From: JBBRFH01 sp038224615
GTDB taxonomy: Bacteria > Planctomycetota > Phycisphaerae > Tepidisphaerales > Tepidisphaeraceae
NCBI GenBank assembly: GCA_038224615.1
Contig: JBBRFH010000219.1
Location: forward strand, 1 to 6,017
Length of the DNA: 6,017 nt
Direction of reading: 5' to 3'
Shown here: positions 1 through 4,757 of the stretch, piece after piece
How positions within the stretch are numbered: the first letter of the stretch is position 1
Layout of the letters: every line of letters begins with the position of its first letter
Notes under the pieces: model-generated
The model's database searches: none
What the model was told of the DNA's origin: nothing
What the model saw: only the letters and a program-made list of their open reading frames with translations
Made by a program: the position numbers and the translations under genes

Positions 1-777
1 CTTGGTGAGCTTGGCGATGTCGTTGAGATTGGCGTCGGTCTTGTCGACCGTTTCGCCCACGCGGGTGACGGCGGCGTCGAGGTTGTTGGCGATCTTGTCC
101 GCCGTTGCCGTCAGGTTCTTCGCGTTCTCGCTGGCCTGGCGAATGTTGTCGATCGACGTCTGGATGTTCTTGCGCAGCTTCTCGTCGCCGACGATCGCAT
201 TAACATTGTCGAACGTCTTCTGCGCCGCCTCGACTGCCTTGCCGATCTCCGAGACGCGAGCATTCAGGTTCCCGATGACGTTGGCCTTGCGGAACTCGGT
301 CACCGCCGCCGCCAGTTCGGTACTAAGCTGCTTGATTTCGGTCGGGAAAACATCCAGGCCGATGAAATGCGCCTTGAGTTCGTCGCCGGCCTTGAGGACG
401 GTCGGATCGTCGAGGGTGCCTTCCTCGCGATCGAGGATGATCTGCGAACCGCTGCCCAGCAGCGACACCTGTTTGATGTTGCCATGCACGCGCGCCGGCA
501 GCGGCGGCTTGATGTCGATCTGGGCTTCGATCCAGATGTCCTTCTGGTTCTCGTCGCGCTCGACGCCGGTCACCCGCCCGACATTCACGCCGCGGTACAG
601 CACGCCGGACCCGTCGGAGACCCCGTCGACCCGGTCGGCGCGGAACCGCACCTTAATCGTCTCGCCGGCGAACGGCTTGGCGATGTTGGCGCCGAACCGG
701 ATAATCATCCAGCCCAGCATGACCAGCGAGGCCAGCACGGTGATTCCGACCAGAACGTTGCGGCGGTAAGTGGACAT
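1..777 (-). CDS. MlaD/MCE-family lipid-transport protein, N-terminal 259 residues (partial)
   Basis: The gene runs off the left edge, so only its first 259 codons are visible. MCE proteins of ABC-linked systems are anchored in the inner membrane and form hexameric rings that carry phospholipid or other lipids between the membranes. After a short basic N-terminus (MSTYRRN), residues 7-28 form one hydrophobic anchor. Residues about 40-117 read as an MCE domain, with the typical YRGVNVGRV stretch at 61-69 and SLLGSGSQIILD at 105-116. Residues 145-259 are Ala/Asn/Asp/Lys-rich and predicted helical or coiled-coil, as in long MCE proteins. The start is the ATG at 777-775: the anchor follows directly, and an upstream ATG at 800-798 is out of frame. 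No strong ribosome binding site is seen. The gene is the first on its strand next to a divergent gene, so mlaE/mlaF-like partners, if linked, must lie to the left. Family assignment is firm; the substrate is unknown. Confidence 0.9.
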   Translation of the reverse strand, partial: MSTYRRNVLVGITVLASLVMLGWMIIRFGANIAKPFAGETIKVRFRADRVDGVSDGSGVLYRGVNVGRVTGVERDENQKDIWIEAQIDIKPPLPARVHGNIKQVSLLGSGSQIILDREEGTLDDPTVLKAGDELKAHFIGLDVFPTEIKQLSTELAAAVTEFRKANVIGNLNARVSEIGKAVEAAQKTFDNVNAIVGDEKLRKNIQTSIDNIRQASENAKNLTATADKIANNLDAAVTRVGETVDKTDANLNDIAKLTK

Positions 778-1082
778 AGCAACAGCGTGAGAGGCGGCAT
801 CCTAGCGGCGAGCGACGCGGCCTGCCAGTGACCCGCGCCAAACGGTCAGCACCGCCTCGCCAGAACTGGTATGGGGGCGTTTCGGTGCGACCAACTTTTG
901 AAGATAAAAGCCCGCGAACGCGCACGCGACCACCCGTTGCCGCAGGTCAGCGCGGACGTCGCTTGTGCCTTCGCGAACCGGGCGTCGGCAATCTTCACCA
1001 CACATTTTCACAGCGCACACTTTGCATGCGTCGTGTCTGCGGTATCCTGCTTGCGTTCGCACCTCGGGGATTCGGAGTTGTT
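778..1082. other. Divergent intergenic region between the MCE gene and the protease-like gene
   Basis: About 305 bases separate two divergent starts, and I see no convincing gene here. The open frames that cross it on both strands have arginine-rich, low-complexity translations and no family resemblance. A stretch around 895-912 (ttttgaagataaaag) is A+T-rich against its surroundings and could contribute to promoter activity on either strand. I could not pick out a good -35/-10 pair for the leftward gene. The rightward gene has a plausible promoter at 1021-1048, listed separately. Confidence 0.6.
1021..1048 (+). promoter_or_regulatory. Candidate sigma70-type promoter of the protease-like gene
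   Basis: TTTGCA at 1021-1026 and TATCCT at 1043-1048 are separated by 16 bases, and each matches the vegetative consensus at 4 of 6 positions. Transcription would start near 1055, leaving a leader of about 28 nt that contains the GGAG ribosome binding site at 1074-1077. This was matched by eye; promoter consensus in this organism is not known. Confidence 0.35.
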
Positions 1083-2330
1083 ATGTCTCAGTCTTTTCGT
1101 CCCGCACTGCCTTTCGCGACGATCGTCGCAGGCCTCGTACTGGCGTCCGCTGCGGCGCACGCGGAGGTGCGCTTTCTTCCGCCGGACAATCTGCCGAACT
1201 CGATGAAAAAGCTCGAGGGGCAGTATCACACGCTTTACCACGACCTGTCGGTGGAGGAATCGCACGAGGCGATCCTGCGCATGGACGCGATGACCGAGGA
1301 ATACCTGCAGCGCACCCGTGGCTTCAGCGGCCGCCTGCAGGGGAAGATGCCGTTGGTGCTCTTCCGCAACAAGGAAGACTACTACGCCGCCGGCGGCATG
1401 CGCGGGTCGGCGGGGGCGTTCACCGGGTCATGCCTCATGGCGGTCGCCGGTCCGAAGCTCACCGTGGGCACGTGGCACACCATCCAGCACGAAGGCTTCC
1501 ACGAATTCGCCGCCGCCGTCATCAACCCCAACATGCCGACGTGGGTCAACGAGGGCCTGGCCGAGTATTTTGGGGAAGCGGTCTTCACCGGCGACGGCTT
1601 CGTCAGCGGCATGCTCCCCCACGGGCGCGTCGAGCGGGTGCAGGAAGCGATGAAACAAAAAACCTTCCGAAGCGTCGAGGGGATGATGGACCTCTCTCAT
1701 GGCACTTGGAATAGCCGGCTCGATATCAGCAACTACGACCAGGCCTGGTCGATGACGCAGTTCCTCGCGCACGGCGACGACGGGAAATACCAGAACGCCT
1801 TCGGGCTTTTCATGGAAGAAATCAGCCACGGCTGGGCCTGGCAGCGCTGCTGGACCGACGCCTTCGGATCGGCCGCTGGATTCGACGCCAAATGGCAGGC
1901 GTGGTGGCTGGCGCAGACCGACGAGGCGTCGGTTCCCGGTTACGCGCGTGCGGCGACACAGATGCTCGCCAGCTACCTTGCGCGGGGCACGTCGCAGAAG
2001 CAGACATTCGCCGGCGTTAATGAGTTGTTGTCGTCGATCCGGGACTCGAAGGTAACCTGGCATCGCGACGACGTGCTTCCCGCCGGTCTCGCCGGCGACT
2101 GCGACGACCTGTGTACCGCCATCACCAAGGCCGGTGGCAAGTTCAGCCTCCAGGTCACTGGCACCGGGCCGGCCGCCAAGCCGCAGGGGGTCGTCTGCGA
2201 ACTCAAGGACGGCACGAAGATCATCGCCACGTTCAAACTCAACGGCGCGCGGGTGAGAAGCGTCGAGTCAAGAATCGAAAAAGCCAAGCCCGCTGCGGCC
2301 CCGACAACGCCGAAGCCCGCTATTCGCTAG
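1083..2330 (+). CDS. Exported DUF1570-like protein with gluzincin-type metallopeptidase motif
   Basis: This predicted secreted or periplasmic protein of 415 residues has a zinc-peptidase-like core. Residues 1-27 look like a signal peptide: a short polar start, a hydrophobic stretch at 10-24, and an AHA cleavage site before EV. The zinc motif is HEGFH at 136-140, followed by WVNEGLAEYFGE at 154-165. The third ligand would be Glu157 or Glu161, as in the peptidase MA-like/DUF1570 families common in Planctomycetota. The C-terminal part (about 340-395) has Cys340, Cys344 and Cys372, which could form disulfides outside the cytoplasm. The protein ends in an Ala/Pro/Lys tail. I chose the ATG at 1083 because GGAG at 1074-1077 sits 5 nt upstream. 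In-frame ATG 1026 would add 19 residues but overlaps the candidate promoter. Its substrate cannot be told, and catalytic activity is inferred from the motif alone. It stands alone, divergent from the MCE gene and convergent with the PIN gene. Confidence 0.85.
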   Translation: MSQSFRPALPFATIVAGLVLASAAAHAEVRFLPPDNLPNSMKKLEGQYHTLYHDLSVEESHEAILRMDAMTEEYLQRTRGFSGRLQGKMPLVLFRNKEDYYAAGGMRGSAGAFTGSCLMAVAGPKLTVGTWHTIQHEGFHEFAAAVINPNMPTWVNEGLAEYFGEAVFTGDGFVSGMLPHGRVERVQEAMKQKTFRSVEGMMDLSHGTWNSRLDISNYDQAWSMTQFLAHGDDGKYQNAFGLFMEEISHGWAWQRCWTDAFGSAAGFDAKWQAWWLAQTDEASVPGYARAATQMLASYLARGTSQKQTFAGVNELLSSIRDSKVTWHRDDVLPAGLAGDCDDLCTAITKAGGKFSLQVTGTGPAAKPQGVVCELKDGTKIIATFKLNGARVRSVESRIEKAKPAAAPTTPKPAIR

Positions 2331-2405
2331 ACCCGCCGTACTTGCCTCGACATGCCACTCACGGCCGAGCACTCACCTCGCACGAATCGGTGATCGTCGG
2401 ACCCA
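2331..2405. other. Short convergent intergenic gap
   Basis: These 75 bases separate the stop codons of two converging genes. I looked for a hairpin followed by a T-run on either strand and found no convincing intrinsic terminator, so transcripts from the two sides may overlap or end by another mechanism. Confidence 0.5.
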
Positions 2406-2819
2406 TCATGCATCGACCGGAAATCTCGCGTCATCCGTATCGACATCGAGACGCACCCGTCTGCTAATTGCGCGGATCAGACAATCACCTAGCTGTCGAT
2501 ACGCGCCATCGCGGGGGATTCTGGAAGCGATTCGGAGAGCCTGCTCCCAATCCTCGTCAAAAATTCGTCCCTCATCCGCGACATGGAAAGCCGATAGAAA
2601 TGCTTTGGCCAAGTCCATCTCGTGCGGTGAGCGGCGCCCGCAAAGGTACTCGATGCAGATGGGGGTCAAGATCAGGTTCGATCCACGAATGCTCTCAAGC
2701 TCGTGACCCCATTGCACAGCAACGTCAACCGTCAACTGCGCAATCGTTCGCCGGGCTCGTGTTCGACGATACCCCCAATGGTTGATGAGGATATTGGTGT
2801 CAAGCACTCTCTGCCGCAC
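2406..2819 (-). CDS. PIN-domain nuclease, VapC-like putative toxin
   Basis: PIN domains are metal-dependent RNases with a cluster of acidic residues; many are the toxins of VapBC-type systems. All four expected acidic positions are present over 137 residues. They are Asp7 in VLDTNILI, Glu57 in CIEYLCG, Asp112 in LGDCLIRAI, and Asp129/Asp130 in VDTDDARF close to the C-terminus. Length and motif spacing fit a single-domain PIN protein. I chose the GTG at 2819-2817 because GAGGG at 2829-2825 is a well-placed ribosome binding site. An in-frame TTG at 2852 would overlap the upstream gene by 20 nt but has no such site, and GTG 2807 would begin almost at the catalytic motif. The gene follows a small gene on the same strand with a 13-nt gap, the arrangement of toxin-antitoxin operons. 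Toxicity and RNA target are inference; the PIN fold call is strong. Confidence 0.85.
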   Translation of the reverse strand: MRQRVLDTNILINHWGYRRTRARRTIAQLTVDVAVQWGHELESIRGSNLILTPICIEYLCGRRSPHEMDLAKAFLSAFHVADEGRIFDEDWEQALRIASRIPRDGAYRQLGDCLIRAISRRVRLDVDTDDARFPVDA

Positions 2820-2832
2820 GTCGGCCCTCGCG

Positions 2833-3267
2833 CTAAACTGGGACCGCCTCAAGCTGCGATGTATAGCTCTGCCAATGGGCAGCGATGTCTCGCAAATGCA
2901 GAGCGATCTCGCGTGATTCCAACCGACGTACTGCGGAGCAACTCACTTTCACCAACAGTGCGCCAAACTGCTTGCTTCGGCTGAATGGCCACCCGTCCGT
3001 ATCGATGCCAAGGGACAAGTCATCTGCCATTTCCTGCAGAACAGCACGGACCGGTCCGTCGTGCTGCACCAGCCATTGCTGCAGAAGTTCCAAACGCGAT
3101 GGCACGTTATCGGCAGAGATTTGCACGTCAATGAACCATAGCAGTGCGGAATCCTCGTCATCATCGCCGGGTACGAAATGCATGAATACCGTGCGCCCAT
3201 CCACCTCGGCACCTGTTCGCACGCCGCCATCAACCCTCGCTTGCCGGTAAAGGGTTACAGTCCGCAT
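2833..3267 (-). CDS. Unrecognised small protein upstream of the PIN gene, possible antitoxin or partner
   Basis: This predicted cytoplasmic protein of 144 residues has no signal peptide or membrane segment, and I do not recognise a family. The N-terminal part (about 1-50) reads as beta-rich, with RTVTLYRQARVDGG, an acidic loop DDDEDS at 35-40 and ALLWFIDVQI at 41-50. Residues 57-84 and 115-140 look helical. The mixed hydrophobic and charged pattern is that of a real folded protein. It is much longer than typical VapB antitoxins and shows no obvious AbrB, ribbon-helix-helix or Phd signature. The ATG at 3267-3265 is preferred for its codon. In-frame GTG 3285 would give 150 residues and has GGAG 8 nt upstream, so it is a real alternative. 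The gene lies 13 nt ahead of the PIN gene and begins just after the aminotransferase stop. Sampled G+C (about 57%) is lower than in the aminotransferase (63-73%), hinting at later acquisition. Confidence 0.7.
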   Translation of the reverse strand: MRTVTLYRQARVDGGVRTGAEVDGRTVFMHFVPGDDDEDSALLWFIDVQISADNVPSRLELLQQWLVQHDGPVRAVLQEMADDLSLGIDTDGWPFSRSKQFGALLVKVSCSAVRRLESREIALHLRDIAAHWQSYTSQLEAVPV

Positions 3268-3273
3268 GGCACC

Positions 3274-3279
3274 AGTATA
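3274..3279 (-). promoter_or_regulatory. Candidate -10 element for the small-gene pair
   Basis: Read on the minus strand this is TATACT, 5 of 6 to the vegetative -10 consensus. It lies 6 nt ahead of ATG 3267, so transcription would begin at or next to that start codon and give a leaderless message. The position where a -35 would sit (3297-3302, TGAGCG) matches poorly. It could equally be chance sequence within a continuous operon from the aminotransferase gene. Confidence 0.25.
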
Positions 3280-3288
3280 CCGCACGTC

Positions 3289-4497
3289 CTATTCTCCGCT
3301 CAGCTTTTTCAGGAACGCCGCGATGCGGTCGATGCCCTTGTCGATCTGTTCCATGCTGGTTGCGAAACTCAGGCGCACATGCGACGCGAAGCCGCTGTCG
3401 TTGCCGGGCACGACCGCGACGTGGTCGCTCTCGAGCAGCGCGCTGCTGAAGCTGATCGCGTCGGTGATCTTCGTCGCGCCCAGCGACTTGCCGAAGTAGG
3501 CGCTGACGTTGGGAAAGCAGTAGAACGCGCCTTGCGGCCGCACGCAGACGACGTCGGGCAGCGCGGCCAGTCGCTCCCACATGTGCGTCCCGCGCTTCTC
3601 GAACTGCTGGCGCATCTGTTCGATGCTGACGGCCCCGCGCGGATCATTGAGCGCCAGCGCGGCAGGCACCTGCGTGAAGCTGGTCACGTGGCTGGTCATC
3701 TGGCTGGTGAGCTTGTTCATCGCGTCGATGACCTCCTTCGGCCCGCCGACGTACCCGATGCGCCAGCCGGTCATGGCGAAGCTCTTGCTGTGGCAATTGA
3801 AGGTCAGCGTGCGATCGAACATCGCCGGGTTGAGCGTCGCCAGGCTTGCGAACTTCAGCCCGCCGTAGATCAGCTTCTCGTAGATTTCATCGCTGAACAG
3901 CGCGACGTTGGCGTGCCTGGCGATCACGTCGACGAGCGCCTTCAGTTCCTCCGGCGTGTACGCGATGCCGGACGGGTTGCTCGGGCTGTTGATCAGCACG
4001 ACGCGGGTCTTCGGGGTGATGGCGGCATCAAGTTGCTCCGGCGTGATCTTGAAGCCCTTGGCCTCCTCGCCTGACACGAACACCGGCACGCCGCCGGCGA
4101 GCTTCACCTGCTCGGGGTAGCTCACCCAGTACGGCGCTGGGATGACGACTTCATCGCCGGGGTTGAGCACGGCCATAAACGCCAGGTACAGGCAGTGCTT
4201 GCCGCCGGCACCGACGGTGATGTTCTCGGGCTTGTACGCCAGCCCGTTCTCGCGCACGAACTTGTCGGCGATCGCCTGCTTAAGCTCGGGAAGGCACGGC
4301 GTCGGGGTGTACTTGGTCTGGCCTTTGTCCAGCGCCGCCTTCGCCGCTTCCTTGATGAACGCAGGCGTGTCGAAATCCGGCTCGCCGGCGCCGAAGCCGA
4401 CGACATCCACGCCTGCCTTCTTCAGCGCATTGGCTTTGGCGCTGACCTTGAGGGTGATCGATTCCGAGACGAGATTCATCCGATCGGCAAGTTGCAT
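3289..4497 (-). CDS. Class I PLP-dependent aminotransferase, aspartate aminotransferase type
   Basis: Fold-type I aminotransferases move an amino group between an amino acid and a 2-oxo acid in the cytoplasm; this one resembles the bacterial subgroup Ib aspartate (or aspartate/prephenate) aminotransferases. It is complete at 402 residues, the usual length. Visible signatures are VGFGAGEPDFDTP near the N-terminus (33-45), Asn174 in SPSNPSG, Asp203 in FSDEIY (pairs with the PLP ring nitrogen), Lys238 in NCHSKSF (the Schiff-base lysine), Arg246 in TGWRIGY (phosphate contact) and Arg375 in HVRLSFA (substrate carboxylate). The ATG at 4497 is supported by GGAG 5 nt upstream; a 46-residue upstream extension is Arg/Pro-rich and not family-like. 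The TAG stop lies 3 nt from a possible GTG start of the next gene, with no terminator between, so co-transcription is likely. Exact substrate preference cannot be read from the sequence. Confidence 0.93.
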   Translation of the reverse strand: MQLADRMNLVSESITLKVSAKANALKKAGVDVVGFGAGEPDFDTPAFIKEAAKAALDKGQTKYTPTPCLPELKQAIADKFVRENGLAYKPENITVGAGGKHCLYLAFMAVLNPGDEVVIPAPYWVSYPEQVKLAGGVPVFVSGEEAKGFKITPEQLDAAITPKTRVVLINSPSNPSGIAYTPEELKALVDVIARHANVALFSDEIYEKLIYGGLKFASLATLNPAMFDRTLTFNCHSKSFAMTGWRIGYVGGPKEVIDAMNKLTSQMTSHVTSFTQVPAALALNDPRGAVSIEQMRQQFEKRGTHMWERLAALPDVVCVRPQGAFYCFPNVSAYFGKSLGATKITDAISFSSALLESDHVAVVPGNDSGFASHVRLSFATSMEQIDKGIDRIAAFLKKLSGE

Positions 4498-4526
4498 AGA
4501 GGCTCCAAAAGTCGGTCGAGTCGCAC

Positions 4527-4554
4527 AGGTTAAGCACCGAACCGTCGGAATCAA
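4527..4554 (-). promoter_or_regulatory. Weak candidate promoter of the aminotransferase gene
   Basis: On the minus strand, TTGATT (4554-4549) and TAACCT (4532-4527) are separated by 16 bases. The -35 matches the vegetative consensus at 4 of 6 positions and the -10 at 3 of 6. The position, about 30 bases upstream of the start codon, is suitable, but the match is modest. Confidence 0.22.
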
Positions 4555-4573
4555 GGCAATGCGCCGCGGCGGG

Positions 4574-4603
4574 AAAGCCCCGGCCGGGCCTGGCCGGGGC
4601 TTT
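4574..4603. repeat. Perfect 12-bp inverted repeat, terminator-like stem
   Basis: AAAGCCCCGGCC at 4574-4585 pairs perfectly with GGCCGGGGCTTT at 4592-4603 around a 6-base loop. The stem is GC-rich, with A/T at its base on both sides, so it could act as a bidirectional intrinsic terminator, although the T-run is only three bases. No visible gene ends next to it: both neighbours start away from it. It may be the terminator of a leftward gene once adjacent on the right and now separated by the transposase element. Confidence 0.6.
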
Positions 4604-4690
4604 GCCAACCTTGACCGTCTCGCTTTCTGTGACAATCCCCATCAGCCCGGCTTGCTGTTACCCACATCTCGCAGTCGATAATCAAAGCAC

Positions 4691-4745
4691 GAACTGACTT
4701 AACGCCCCGGCACGGAAGCTGGGGCGTGGAGTCGGTTCCTGTTTT
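4691..4745 (+). terminator. Long hairpin plus T-run just upstream of the transposase
   Basis: GAACTGACT (4691-4699) pairs with AGTCGGTTC (4730-4738) with one T-G wobble. After a 2x2 internal mismatch, ACGCCCC (4702-4708) pairs perfectly with GGGGCGT (4721-4727) around a 12-base loop. The sequence CTGTTTT follows immediately on the plus strand (4739-4745), giving the form of an intrinsic terminator for rightward transcripts. The transposase ribosome binding site GAGG begins at 4746, directly after the T-run. Such a structure would block or mask transposase expression from outside readthrough. The fold was paired by eye and its function is inferred. Confidence 0.5.
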
Positions 4746-4757
4746 GAGGTCGCTGTC

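Larger units (their letters stand above)
4498..4757. other. Divergent intergenic region with two inverted repeats
   Basis: About 260 bases lie between the divergent aminotransferase and transposase starts, with no credible gene. The region holds the aminotransferase ribosome binding site (minus-strand GGAG at 4506-4503) with a possible promoter behind it, a perfect 12-bp inverted repeat at 4574-4603, and a long hairpin with a T-run at 4691-4745. It probably contains the junction between host sequence and the left end of the insertion sequence. GATAAT at 4677-4682 (5 of 6 to a -10) with TTGCTG at 4652-4657 is a possible rightward promoter, but the 19-base spacer is long. Confidence 0.6.

Noticed and set aside
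2..769. Long plus-strand open frame of 255 codons opposite the MCE gene
   Set aside because: Its translation is Ser/Arg/Thr-rich without family character, while the minus strand reads as a clean MCE protein with anchor, domain and helical tail.
828..1082. N-terminal extension of the protease-like gene to an upstream start
   Set aside because: The in-frame extension is Arg/Pro-rich and would bury the signal peptide. The ATG at 1083 has a GGAG ribosome binding site 5 nt away and gives a standard signal peptide.
2820..2852. TTG start for the PIN gene overlapping the upstream gene by 20 nt
   Set aside because: No ribosome binding site precedes it, whereas GTG 2819 has a well-spaced GAGGG. It is kept only as an alternative.
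3178..4074. 298-codon plus-strand open frame opposite the aminotransferase
   Set aside because: Composition is biased (Arg, Ala, Asp, His) and the opposite strand is a complete aminotransferase with PLP-binding residues in place.
4498..4635. 46-residue extension of the aminotransferase
   Set aside because: The extra residues are Arg/Pro-rich and unlike the family. ATG 4497 has GGAG 5 nt upstream and gives the usual family length.
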